From contig CM056742.1 of NCBI GenBank assembly GCA_029851415.1, forward strand, positions 144,465,121 through 144,529,120: a DNA stretch of 64,000 nucleotides. The letters are read 5' to 3'. Below are positions 27,876-39,760 of this stretch, piece after piece (positions within the stretch are counted from its first letter, which is position 1; each line of letters begins with the position of its first letter). The translations under genes were made by a program, and so were the position numbers. The stretch comes from Eretmocerus hayati (lineage: Eukaryota; Arthropoda; Insecta; Hymenoptera; Aphelinidae). The notes beneath the pieces are model-generated. The model saw only the letters and a list, made by a program, of their open reading frames with translations. It made no database searches and was not told the origin of the DNA.

Positions 27876-29610
27876 TTTGGTTTCAGAAGGTGGCGAGTCG
27901 ATTGATAAAACCTGAGTCCCTACATTAGCCTTGCCCTCTGATCTTCTGAGAATTCTGAGAATAAGATACTTCCAGTGACACAATAATATCATCTCCAAAT
28001 ATGAAAATTTTAGCTGATTAAAACTAGTTCAAGAGGTTGTTGAATCGAATATTCAGAGTCAGTAGAAAAACAATGGTTCTTATACTTTTGATCTCCAATA
28101 CTTGTTGGTTTCCGCACAAAATTCTTCCGTAAGAGTTGCTGAGTAGCACTCTTTACAATACATTACATATTGCATAATTGACGAATTTTCTGGTAGTCCG
28201 TCGTTTGTTACTCTCGTGCAAAGAATTATATTGTCATTACTTCATTACCTCGTGATTCGATCCTGAGGCAAGAAATAATGAAACATTCTCGTTTAGTTTT
28301 TTGGTTTTCAATACAATTTCACGTGGATTGCTAAAGCATTCCAAAAATGGAAAATACAGGTGTAAATTGGATCTGGTAGAGTGGTAAAGTGATTGTTCAT
28401 AACTTTTTTTACGATGCTTGATCTGGTTATGTGACATTAATCTGTCAACGATATATTCTTATCAGTTGTCTCATGCATGCTTAATAAAAACTTCATCAAC
28501 TAAAACTGGACAAATTCTGTTGATTTTTTTGAGTCTCTTTTCAAATGTATACCTTCAGGATTACAGCACACGTTGAGGAATCTCGACAAACAGAAATTTC
28601 TGTAAGTTGTGTACATACATACAAATACCTCATCGTTCTGCTTTATCCTTCTTTACTGCGCACAAAATATACTACGTAATAACTAATGGTTTCATTTGCA
28701 CAATCATATCTTCTTCTTATTTTACTCATTTTTTTTCGTCGTCATGACAATAAGCTTAAAATGGATCTTGATACGATTTAAACCACCGCGTCGGTTTTTC
28801 AGCTCTACTTTTCCACCAAATTATGATCTGTAATTCCGGGCAAAAGTTGAATCAAGAGTTCTGAAAGACTCATGAGAAAATTAAATTACTCAAATATAAA
28901 GGAGTAATAATTTTTCAATTCAGAGAAACAGGGATCTCTTTATTTTTCACAATTAGTAGAGTAGACATAACACTCGAGTGTTATGTCAATTCCATCAATT
29001 CAAGATTACGTTATCGGGTAACCGACTTAATTCTTTGTCTCGAAATTCAATAGTTCTGCAAGAGAGTGAAAAACATTCTCAAGGTTTGATCATTGTATAG
29101 AAAAAATATCCGGCACTTTGATGTGTTTTTGATACAAAATGAGACTCGTAACACCATGGACCTAATGTTACGAGGGTGTTACCCGTAGTGTTACGAGTCA
29201 TATCATCTATGTTCGATCTCAAATAGATCCTGCTTCAAGGATTTCCACTACTTATATACTCTTCAACATCAATCGGATGACGGTATGGTTTGTATTTTAT
29301 TGTAACGTGCAAGCTGAGACAGACGCTTTTTCTCGTTTCGTTTCCGCATCGCTCGCACATTTGTCGGATTCATCTCTTCCGCCAATCCGTGAAATTTTCT
29401 CTAAAGTTCTCAGTGGTCGTAAGTACAGACCATCTGACTGGTGGTATTCTGCACATCGAGAGGAAATGCGGTCAAGTTCTGCATTCGCGCATTAAATCTG
29501 CTCACTATTCATCCTGATGTCATAGTAATAGTATATTATGTACCGAGTTGCGGAAAAGACGCTTTTCCGAACTTTTTAGTCGCACGGCTATGCGTTTTGC
29601 CGTGTGACCA
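27876..29610. other. Intergenic; holds a 24-bp perfect palindrome
   Basis: This is AT-rich sequence without recognised genes. A perfect 24-bp palindrome lies at 28964-28987 (GACATAACACTC|GAGTGTTATGTC). A short imperfect inverted repeat (GACTCGTAACAC ... GTGTTACGAGTC) lies near 29142-29192. Confidence 0.5.
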
Positions 29611-29784
29611 GGGGCCTTACTCCGAGCTCGGTGATTACTGTCACGGCGGTGCAATTCACCTCACTCGCCATGCATAAGGAACATGGAATTGAATGGTCCA
29701 CCATACATGAGAAACGTGGACGTGGAAAAATTGTAACGAGTCGCACCGCCGCAACAGTAATCACCGAGCTCGGAATAAGCCCCC
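29611..29784. mobile_element. 174-bp MITE with CCGAGCTCGGTGATTACTG inverted repeats
   Basis: The left end GGGGCCTTACTCCGAGCTCG and the right end (complement of GGGGGCTTATTCCGAGCTCG) are inverted repeats of about 40 bp that include GTGATTACTG and GCGGTG. No clear target duplication could be fixed. It is non-coding. Confidence 0.65.
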
Positions 29785-30677
29785 AGGAAGTGAGCATGCA
29801 ATACCGATGTTGTAGCTACATCACAGAATAAATAGCCATAGCCCAAATGTCTTAAGTGCCCTGATACTAGATGGAATCACAGTCCCATTACGATTATTTC
29901 ACAACGAAAGCCATCTAATTTTTTGCAAGTAATGATACCCGCGACGACGGATCATCGTAATTCAATATTTTTTGAGGTCATTTAACGGCAATAACAAATC
30001 ATAATGCTGTGATGAAAATCTAGTGTTGGTCTGACAGCAGTACCACATAAAAATACGGTAATACTATTCGAACTGTAACATTCTTCTCTCAGTGGCTTGT
30101 TTGGGAATACTTGAGAATTATCGATTACTCCCACAACCCAAGATACAATTTGGTCAAAACGGTTAGATTCGATATGGATTGGAGATTTTATGATGTTTCT
30201 TGAGTATGCAGTAGTGAGTTCATGAGAACGCGTACCGTTATGAAGGAAAGCAGATCGAAAATCATTTGGTTCTTCGATCTCACGAATTTTCATTACTATA
30301 ACTACTTGTGTTTTAGTTTAATCCCCAAAAATTGATTCTTTAAGCCAATAACTTTTCCTGTAAACGAAGGTTTGCTTTCAAACTCTGCTGTTTCTGGGTC
30401 AGAATCGGAGGTCGATATTTTTCTGAAGTTATCGTTGAGTCATGTCAGAAGCTCGTTGGATTAATATTTTTTCCCTAAATATTTCCCTAGAAAAGGTGAT
30501 GGGTGAGATGTTACTTGAGTGACAATCGCCGTGTTATTTCTGATGGCAACTGCAAGTTATAGTTGTAATACCTCAAATCATCCCCTCTTATAGGGCATAG
30601 CTCCTTTCAAAATGCGACGAAATGCATGAGTTGTTTGGTGCAATCGCTTTTTTCGCTCAAGAATTATATCAAATTTG
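29785..30677. other. Intergenic, nothing recognised
   Basis: This is AT-rich spacer up to the target duplication of the retroposon. No gene or RNA is apparent. Confidence 0.5.
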
Positions 30678-31189
30678 TGAATCAAGGAGTTCCTTTTTTT
30701 TTTTTTTTTTTTTTTTTAAGGTGGTTAGAGGGCAAAATCTGCCTCAGGATCCCTCGGATCCGTCCCCAGACACCGGACTGGTTCAGCTTACGCGGACTAC
30801 GCATAGCCCACGCAGGCCATACCAGGCGGGACACGGGTTTGGGTGGGGCCCACCGAGAGGTGGGCCCGGCCGTGTAATATCCCTCTCCCCTCGATGTCCG
30901 ATACCTAGGGCATCGGGCAATCAAGAAGGAGGTCCACCTGCATCTACCATCTCAGCCCGAAACCGCGTGAGCATTACTTCAGGATGAGCGGCATGTCTCG
31001 CGCTCGATTGCGAGCGTTCCTCTTCTCCATTTTCTCTCTTCGGCCACTTGTCGGCATCTTCTATCTTCATTCTTCATTGTTCCCTCTCTTTCTTCTTTCT
31101 TCCCTCTTCTTTCTTCTTTCTTCCCTCTTCAGTGCATCAGATTCCTCCTGGAATCATTTGGGCCTCTTCTGTTTGAATCAAGGAGTTCC
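30678..31189 (-). mobile_element. Poly(A)-tailed retroposon (truncated LINE or SINE) with 16-bp target duplications
   Basis: A perfect direct repeat TGAATCAAGGAGTTCC flanks the insert at 30678-30693 and 31174-31189. Just inside the left copy are 24 T residues (30694-30717), which is the poly(A) tail of an element read on the minus strand. The 480-bp body is much more GC-rich than its surroundings and has a pyrimidine-rich TTCTTTCTTCC stretch near its 5' end. No reverse transcriptase remains. The GC-rich 3' region could be a 3' UTR of a non-LTR element such as an R1-like LINE (weak guess), or a SINE. Confidence 0.9.
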
Positions 31190-31228
31190 CAGGGCGACTC
31201 TCTCGTCGCTGCAAAGCATGGAGTGTAC

Positions 31229-31601
31229 TCACCAGAAGAGGCCAGGGAGTGCGGGTCACGCGGGTTTGGATGAAACTTTGGGGATGGTCTCCTTCTAGTG
31301 CCAAAATATGATACCCAAAGTCGCAGAGCCTAACCCTCAAGCGTTTTCGAACTACAGCCCTAAGCATTAACACTGCCCATATGGGCCCATGTTGGAGGGA
31401 TGATATATATAAATATAATAGGATTATATATATATATATATATATATATAAATTTAATGCATAGGATCTAGGCTGTAGTTGTAAAACCCGTGAGCGTTAG
31501 ACTCTGCTGCTTTGGGTATCATCTTTTGGTGCTAAAAGGAAAACATTCTCAGAGTTTCATCCAAATCCGTGAGCCGCACGCCCTGGCCTCTTCTTGTCAG
31601 A
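31229..31601. mobile_element. Foldback MITE with AT microsatellite loop
   Basis: The inverted arms include AGAAGAGGCCAGGG, TTTGGATGAAAC and GATACCCAAAG at 31234-31320 and their complements at 31513-31595. A (TA)n run lies near the centre (31425-31450). The arms are diverged. It resembles the element at 50618-50963. Confidence 0.65.
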
Positions 31602-32398
31602 GATTCTGGAAAACCCGGAATAGTTTGAAATTAAACAAAATACGGTAGAGATTGTGTTAGTCAGATTTTTCAAATCTATTGGAAGTCACGATTTTCCCGT
31701 TAGTTTCAAAATGAATTGCGAGCTATTATGTATTCAAAGCCTCGTGAGTGAATTTTCTAAAATTCAGCTAAGTATCTCAGGAGACATTTATTCAATACTA
31801 TCATTATTAAAACTACAGGGGAAGATGATACGAATTGATACGCGCATCAGATACCTGGTTGGCTAATTGCTAAATAGCAGAATTGAATTTGATCAATTCC
31901 AGTTATCCACACCCAATCAGATTGCTTTGAAAAATAGAATGACCTCTGCTCAAAGTGTATGATTCTAAGTACAAACGGGGTTTTCTTCGTTTTTCCACAC
32001 TCTATAAGATTTCTCCCCGGAGAATCTGATTCGAGAAACTCTGGAGACACAAGATCGTGTTGGAGGGCGATCAAGACTAAAATCAAAAAATACCAGCTTG
32101 TACTGCCAAGTGATTAATAATTCTTCCTTGCTGCAATCATTACCAAATCCAGGTGAGAGTGTTCGAAAAGCATTTAAGGTGGATGTTGACACCTTGGAGG
32201 ACTATTTTGCGAGGCTACATCGACGTATACTTCAAGAGGTCGTCGATATAGAGGATATTCGAGTATTATAGGTAACTGGACGAGATATTGCAGAGTTCTG
32301 GAGCCCTTGGATCGAGCTCACGCATTTCTGTGATCTGGTCTCGCACATCGTGTATCTCTAATTTATAATTTGAGCACATCTAGAACCCCGTACATTAC
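31602..32398. other. Intergenic, nothing recognised
   Basis: I see no gene or repeat with clear ends. Short frames overlap on both strands. Confidence 0.45.
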
Positions 32399-32670
32399 CG
32401 CCAGGATCGAAAAAAGTTGATTTTTGATGATTGGGGTTAATCACCAATGTAGTTGAGTCTGAAATCCTGATTTAAAGCTAGGTTACCGAAGTTCTGCAAT
32501 GATGAGAGTATCTCTCTTATAAAGTGGGACTGAAAACACGTCTTTTGGGCCCAACCAGGAAATCGTGCGTTTCCGGCAGGATCGAGGAGAATCGATTTTT
32601 TGATGATTTTTGGTTGATCGACCAATACGATTTTGTGACTCCGCAGCTTTCCAAATCAAATTTTTCGGGG
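32399..32670. repeat. Two diverged direct repeats of about 90 bp
   Basis: The blocks 32399-32483 and 32572-32670 share GGCAGGATCGA, a GATTTTTTGATGATT-type run, GGTTGATCGACCAAT-type sequence and GACTCNG in the same order. They look like a degraded tandem repeat or two copies of an old element. Frames of 130-147 codons crossing 32517-32960 on both strands look fortuitous. Confidence 0.45.
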
Positions 32671-34587
32671 AAGTATTCTGCAGAGTCGCAAAAAACTGAA
32701 AAAATACCGTTGAAATCATTTCGACTGGTTGAGGATCCGCGCGTGGCGCTGAATCTTGTTCCAAAATCGATTCTTAGCCCCACCGTGCGTCGGAGAAAAA
32801 CTGAGTACCACCAACATTTTTTCAGAATCGCTCTTACATTTTTTGTGTGGAGTCCCCAATCAATTGGAGTTTTCCACCAAAAAAAAAGGTATTCCCCGCT
32901 CTCACGAGTTTGGCTTATTAGTTGAAATAACCCAATGAAAATGAATTCGTGTTGTGCCAAAGATATTTTATCAAAATTTTCAGCCAGATTTGATATTTTT
33001 GAGGGAATGCATTTTATTTTATTTCCTGTAAGTACAGATCTCCTATCCTAATTTCATCTATTTGGATTTTATAGAAATTTTTCCCCGTGGGTCATCATGT
33101 ATTTGACTATATGCACTAGGATTTATTTGAATTATCGAAAAGGCAGCTGATATTCTGATCGACTAATTTTATAATCGAAAATCTCGGTGAAATCATTTTG
33201 ACATCTCTGAACTAAAGAATAGCGTATCTTCGAATTAGGAAGATTTTCTGATGAAATAAAGACCACACGTGTCCTTTTATTTTTTATCTAGATAATATAT
33301 AGCTCAAGGGAAGGCAAATGTATTTTTCAAATCAATTTGACTGCGTGATCTTATCTGGGATCGGTAGACATCACACAAATGTTTCGTAGCTTGCTTAGTC
33401 TACCTGTCATCAACAGTTTTTTTGTCAACTGGAGCTCACAATTGCATCAAAAACATTTTCAAAGACGAACTTTCGGGATTGCAAATTCCATTCCTTGGGA
33501 GTAACGAATTTACATTTCTCACCATGATTAAGTCACATCAAAAATATTAACTATTCTCCTTCCCGTGCGAATTAATCATTGCCGACCTGATATGCGTAAT
33601 AGAAGAATGTCTCATGAAATGTACCTCGTCTTATCCGAAGCGATTTATATTAGCATTCTTTGCCCTCAAATCTCCCTGTTGCATGGCTAAGATATTTAAC
33701 GCGAGATTTAAGAGTCGCGCTTGCAGGACTGACTGTCCTTGCAAGTTTTCGCACCTCGCTCCCTGATGCACGCAATATTTATTGTACCTCATAGCAATGC
33801 AAGCTGTGAGGTATAGTACGCATACCTCGAGACAGAATGATCGATGAATCGTCTTACTCATCATTCATTTTGCATTATTGTTGTTATACTATATAAGTAC
33901 ATATATTTTACGATTCAGTCACCATGTTATGGTTACCATAATAAATTGTTCACTTCTGCTGTACAAGAATAATATTTTCAACCAGCAGTACTCGACTTTT
34001 ATTCCACACTCTTTATTCCTTGGAGTGGAATTTCCTTTTAAAAGAGCTACTGAAACCTCCATTCGAGTCGTAGTCGTGTGGATTATCATTACAAGATACG
34101 AGAAGCTCAGTCCAAATATTGCATTGGAGACGTTTTTCAGTCCAAGCTGGGATGGAAAAGCGTGTTGTTGTTGTTAACCTTTTGCATCGATGTGATTAAA
34201 TATCAGAGATTTTCGTCTACTGTTCTTAATTTGAGGCCTCTGAAGCTTTGCCATCGCAACAAGAAATGATTCATTGGCAGTAATATGTTATGTGACCTAA
34301 ATATGGTGCGATCTGGAACTCCTTTTTTTTTGCGAGCATTTCGCACTGTTATTTGGAATCATGTAAACATCAGATCCTTTGCTATTTTATTCTTTCAAAG
34401 CTTCAATAATTCGAATTTGCAATTGAAATTTTGCGAGCACTATTGAATACAGCGAGAAATTTCATAAATTACAAATTGTTCCTCTGAAAATTCACGCCAA
34501 CTTATCGTTCATTTATGACGATTGTTTCAGTCTTATTTGGACTGGAATCTACAATCAAACTCGATGGGATATTTCCAGCAGGATGTG
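32671..34587. other. Intergenic, nothing recognised
   Basis: This is AT-rich DNA with no supported gene. Frames up to about 100 codons are not distinctive. Confidence 0.45.
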
Positions 34588-34857
34588 ACACGAATCTGAT
34601 TTTGAATTTCGATTCATTTTGGATCGGGGTGTCAAATTTCTGTGATAATTTTGAAATCGATCTCCATTCATCTTGGACACACAGCAAAAAAATTATCGGT
34701 TACATCTTCAAAATTATCACAAAAGTTTGATCCCCCGATCCGGGATGAACCGAAATTCAAAATCAGTTTCGTGTCAAACACTGATTTTCACTAACGATCT
34801 TCGGGTAAAAATCTCACCCCCTTAAGATTGAAATCCATATTTCAAGGAATTTACAGT
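34588..34857. repeat. Inverted repeat, probable small MITE remnant
   Basis: Sequence at 34588-34655 (CACGAATCTGATTTTGAATT...) reappears inverted at 34709-34773. The stretch ends at 34857 with TTTACAGTG followed by TA, resembling the ACAGTG|TA right terminus of the MITE at 16803-17385. The matching left terminus is not clear. Confidence 0.5.
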
Positions 34858-35470
34858 GTACGTCCGCAAGCTCAGTAAAGTCAAACTTTCAAAATCTCAT
34901 TCAGAATATCTCTCCCCCTTCCTCATCGAGGTTAACGGTAGAGCGTAACTCTATATATTTTTGCATCAGAACGTAGTATAACAAAGAGCAGCCATATTTT
35001 TGAGAGTAAGAAAGAGCAAGTTCCATATAACATAGAATCCGTTGCTTGGCTATACCTTATTCTTTTCTTCTCACTCAGATCAGCTTGATGCAATCGTACA
35101 ATATTCTGCTGTGATATTTGAATCGGGAATCGCAATATATATATACAGTACAAACATATAGCCCGTTATATATGCGTGTGTTTAAAGCATATCACATCGA
35201 GAGCTTCGAACACGATGAGAGAGTATGAGAGAGTGGCCAACCAACAGCAGGCAGCAACCAGCAGAAGCAACAGAATCAAACAGTCGAGTCGAGTCACTCG
35301 AGCTGGCGAACGACGCGGCGCATTTTCTTTTCTTCGAGACGCTGCTTTTCGAGAGATACTTACTTATATACTATAAATCCAGTGCAAATTTACACATATT
35401 AATCTTAAGATAGTATACCTGTTTTGAGGTTACAATTTTTAAAGTTTAAACAGTGAGATAATTAGTATCA

Positions 35471-35581
35471 ATGAGACGAGAGGTGAAGAAGAAGAATTAT
35501 CATTATTATTATTGTGAAGAAGAAGACGAAATTGATCGACTTATACGAGAATTGCAGTATAAAGCCGGCGATGATCAACAG
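35471..35581 (+). CDS. Candidate first coding exon (37 codons), gene unknown
   Basis: The ATG opens MRREVKKKNYHYYYCEEEDE, then IDRLIRELQYKAGDDQQ, ending exactly at CAG|GTTAGT, a good splice donor in phase 0. The peptide is charged, with a basic start, a His/Tyr run, an acidic patch and an amphipathic IDRLIRELQ helix. Upstream DNA (35190-35470) is CpG-enriched with CAG-rich leader-like sequence, as expected of a 5' UTR. No downstream exon was identified, so if it is real the first intron is long. I do not recognise the family. It could also be a chance frame. Confidence 0.4.
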
Positions 35582-37380
35582 GTTAGTCTAGTGAGCTCTC
35601 TTTACACTCTCATATCTAGGTATATATCATATACATATCGTTCGGTATAGACGCCTCTTATATGATGTGATACACACGCCCACACAATGTTCAAGATGTT
35701 CACCGTATGATATGATGATAGATATAGACTTATCCATCTATTCCCATCAGTGCTCGTGTCTTACCAGAGCCTGTCTGTTACTACTTACACAATTCCGTGG
35801 CTTATATAGGCTGCGCGCACCCGCAGCTCATTGCGATATATACCCAAATTCTTTTCGAATCTTTTTGTCGATTCACCAAATGCTCTATATACTAACTTAC
35901 TTACTGCGATTGATTGCTAATATTTTAAATTATTCGCATACTTATGCATCTCAAGAGTTTTCACGAATTTAGTGTAAGGGATTGAAGCATGGATTGATAC
36001 AAACATTCGTGTATGTAAACAAACCGAATTCTAACATCAAGTTTATATACATATATTATCACCGGTAATACATCAACGTGTTGTTTACCTAATACGAGAT
36101 TCTACATCATTAGATATAGAGAAATACAGGTCGGTTTACATGAATCTAATCAATAAACTCATCGATTATACCTTCCGTTTGTATATTCTTATCTTGATTG
36201 CATATTATATCGATGCGCCACAATATATAACCGCCCCTTTGAGTACTTATTATAAAATTGCATCTATCCACGAAGAATCGTTGCGTCATCGACTTGAGAA
36301 AAAAAAAGTATCTACTTAGAAGATCACGTCGTCATAACCAATATAAAATCTCCTAACGACTGTAATGGGTATTTCCTCGCTGATTGCGGTATTTCCGATC
36401 AAGATGCGCAAATGCATTTCATTCTTTTACTCTATATACTTACACAAACAAAAGCTCACAAGCATTTTTGATCATGAAATCACTGCTTTTCTATAAGCAA
36501 GAACAAATACTTATCACTGCAATTTTTTTTCTTCTTCTTGCGGAACTCGTCGCTAAGCTTTGTCAAGGTTGATGCGTGTTCCTCTATATATGTATTCATG
36601 CAGTATCTATATATATATATATATATATTCGCTGACAATGCTTTTCCAGTTATGCGTATATTCGTCATAGCTCCACACATATACACATACATGCATACAC
36701 TGATCACTCGCGCATTGTTTGCAATTCGTTCTTTATAGTTAGTTATATATATATCTATATGTAGCTGATATGCCTTTGTCCACGAGAAGACTTTGAAAGA
36801 AAAAAGAAGTTAACAAAGAAGATAGAAAGAGCGCGTTACGATGACGACGTTGACGACGACGACGACGACGACGATGGACAAAAACGTCACAAAGCTTCTC
36901 TTTTAGTCTACATACATTATATATCTATAGATATAGATGTATGTTGATTTGTCGTATGAGCTGTATACTGACATTATCACTTATCGCACCCGCGCAAGCT
37001 CAAGACCCAACACTTCATGTACCGATTTGTATGTGCAAAGTATTGTATATATCAGTATATCTCTTTAAGACCTATACATGACTTCCGGGTGCGACGCTCG
37101 ATTAGTATGTTTTTAAAACACGCATACGTCTCGCACACACATTCTAATATACTTTGTTGCATCCAAAAATGAATTCATCGCATGTAAGTAAAGGATCATT
37201 CATAAAAGCAATGTCTTCATTCATAGGAGGAGTGAAAATTGGTGAAAATGCGTATTTGAAATTTTTAAGAAAGTTGATATCCCAAAAATTATAAAGAAAT
37301 TTGAAAATTATCGGTTTGCGGCAGTTTTGGAATGGAATGGCCATTTTTTGACGTTTTCCTTTTAATTGATGAAAATGACA
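35582..37380 (+). other. Presumed long intron or intergenic DNA with simple repeats
   Basis: This contains (TA)n near 36608-36629 and an ACG trinucleotide run at 36841-36874, and is otherwise AT-rich. No exon was recognised. Confidence 0.4.
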
Positions 37381-37382
37381 TA

Positions 37383-38180
37383 CCGTCATTTGGGGGAACT
37401 TTGGGACACTTTGGACTCTTTTGTCATTGTTTTTCGTAAAACTCGGAAAGGTCACGATAAAACCCACCTCAGCCAGTGACCAATGGAAAACTTGAGATCT
37501 TAGTTTCGATTGGCGTAAGCTAGAGCTCAATACGAGGATTCTATTTGAAGATACGGCCATAGAGGCAAAACACTTTTTACAAAATCTGTGTTGGGGTAAC
37601 TTTGGGACACTCCAAGTTCAACTCATGTTACTTTCGTTCTGGAATAGAGAACCGACCCTCTCTGGTCATAAATCAAAAGTCGAAGACGTTAGCTTTCAAT
37701 TGCTTTTTGGAACGTCCCGATACGATGTTCCTACGCCGATTGATTTTTCGAGATTTGGCAGAAATTCGTATGGAAATTGAAAATTGGTCCAAATAACTAA
37801 TAAACTTCAAATGAGCATTACTCGGCATGGAAACATCCGATTGGGGCATTCCAAAAAACAATTGAAAGCTAACGTCTTCGACTTTCGATTTATGACCAGA
37901 GAGGAGCGATTCTCTATTCCAGAACAAAAGTAACATGAGTTGAAATTGGAGTGTCCCAAAGTTACCCCACCCCAGGTTTTGTGAAAAGTGTTTTGCTTCT
38001 ACGACCGTATCTTCGAATAGAATCCTCGTATTGAGCTCTAGCTTACGCCAATCGAAAGCTAAGATCTCAAGTTTTCCATTGGTCACTGGCTGAGGTGGGT
38101 TTTATCGTGACCTTCCCGAGCTTCACGAAAAACAATGACAAAAAAAATCGAAAGTGTCCCAAAGTTAACCCAGTTGACGG
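37383..38180. mobile_element. 798-bp TA-flanked foldback with CCGTCA...AACTTTGGGACA termini
   Basis: The left end CCGTCATTTGGGGGAACTTT and the right end (complement of CCGTCAACTGGGTTAACTTT) are flanked by TA (37381-37382 and 38181-38182). The whole element folds on itself about 37780. The terminal motif is repeated internally near 37593 and 37945. Two long minus-strand frames (37144-37560 and 37673-38086) arise from the mirrored arms and are not judged genes. Confidence 0.85.
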
Positions 38181-38415
38181 TATAGAATGATTAATTAAAG
38201 CAATAAAATCTGTGGAATATTGTGGGGACACTTTGAATGCATGTATGTATACGTTGAAGGTTTATGGTGATATTTTCATTTATTGAAGAATGAGCCATGA
38301 TTTTCTAGGTGGGTTCGGAGTGACCACGCTTGGAGCGAACGTGGCTCCACAGAGCTGTTGGGTCAATAGCTTGAGGAGAAGGAAGAGGGGGTGGGGGTTA
38401 GTTTACATTCGTAAA

Positions 38416-39107
38416 ACGTGACCATGCAACCCCTGTGAACCTGACCCGCCGAATCGGACCAAAATGTGCTTGTGGTAGGCCAAGATATGCTCAAAATGCT
38501 CGTCCTACTCCCGAATTTTGGTCCGGCTGCGTTTTTCAGTTATACGAGCCCTCGAAGTAGCCCGATTTCACTCCACTCCTCCCTATCCGCACATTACAAA
38601 AATGCTTAGATCGACACGAATTCGACTGCCAGAGGGACGTACTCGGTCTCAAATTGGAGCTCTAATTTAGGGCAACAACGAGCATTTATGGAAACTTTGA
38701 AATAACCGCGTTAAACCGTCAAAAAACGCCTCACAGTGTCCCCGTGTCTAAGCATACATACGGATGGCTGGTAGGCGGAGAGGGAAAACTCAAACGTTCT
38801 CCTGGTTTGCCGCAATTATTTCGGGGTTTTGACAATTTCTCGTTGTTGCCCGCAAAATTAGAGCTTCATTTTGAGCCCGGATACGTCCTTCTAACAGTCG
38901 TATTCGTGACGATCTGAGCACTTTTATTGTGATGTGCCGGTGGGAAAAGTGGGGAGTGAAATTAGGCTACTTTGAGGGCTCGTCACTAAAAAAAGCTGCC
39001 GGACCAAAATTCCGGAATAGGACGAGCATTTTGAGCATATTCGGTGCTACCACGCGAGCATACTTTGTCCAATTCCGCGGGCCAGGTTCACAGGAGTGCG
39101 ACCACGC
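38416..39107. mobile_element. Diverged foldback element
   Basis: The inverted arms include CTGTGAACCTG(A/G)CCCGC, GGACCAAAAT, GCTCAAAATGCTCGTCCTA and GGGCTCGT at 38416-38735, with complements at about 38800-39107. The loop near 38735-38800 is short. Exact termini and target duplication could not be set. Confidence 0.65.
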
Positions 39108-39760
39108 ATGTGTGACAAGAGAGGAAGAAGGAGTTCATAATCCCAGAGAAACCACGGACGTCCTTTATGAAAGACCCTCAATGATGATTACTAGCGCATA
39201 AACCTTAAAGTCAAGTTACGATCGGTGAATTATTATTTTTATTATTTTATCCTCTTTATAATGTTATTATTATTGGTAAATTTTCACAAACACCAGTCAT
39301 GAGAATACGATGAGGCGCCACAATTTTGACGTTGCTCTTTTTGTAGTGAAAAAGAGAAATATTGTACTTTTGTCATGCATTAATGGCCCACCGCGCCGTA
39401 CTCATCAAATATGCATCGGACCGTGAGTAGTGCTATGCATCGCGGCAAAGGTCAAACCTCGTACTGCAATGATAACGAGAGAGCTCGACTTCGCACAAAA
39501 GTGTGAATTGAGCTTCTTACTGCTTCGAGCCATGCATCACAGCTAATGAAATACAAAGAGCTTTAAAGCTTCAATTTCCACGATGATTCCTAATACCACC
39601 ATAGGCCCGATGCAAAATAATATAAACACCGTCAAAATGCAACATCAGCTGACCCGATAAGCCACGCCGGCTCTGTATATCTATATAGTGATATTCATCA
39701 TAATAATACGATATACTCTCACTCGAGTATAACACAGAATATTCTACGTGTGTGTGTGTA

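Noticed and set aside
29588..29846. Overlapping frames on both strands
   Set aside because: They come from the inverted repeats of a 174-bp MITE.
32517..32960. 147-codon minus frame and 133-codon plus frame over the same DNA
   Set aside because: Two opposite frames on one segment with no recognised domain, within a diverged direct repeat. Chance openness is likelier.
37144..38086. Two long minus-strand frames of 137-138 codons
   Set aside because: They lie largely within a self-complementary foldback and mirror parts of each other (for example TRILFED and HKSKVED). No domain is visible, so they are by-products of the repeat.
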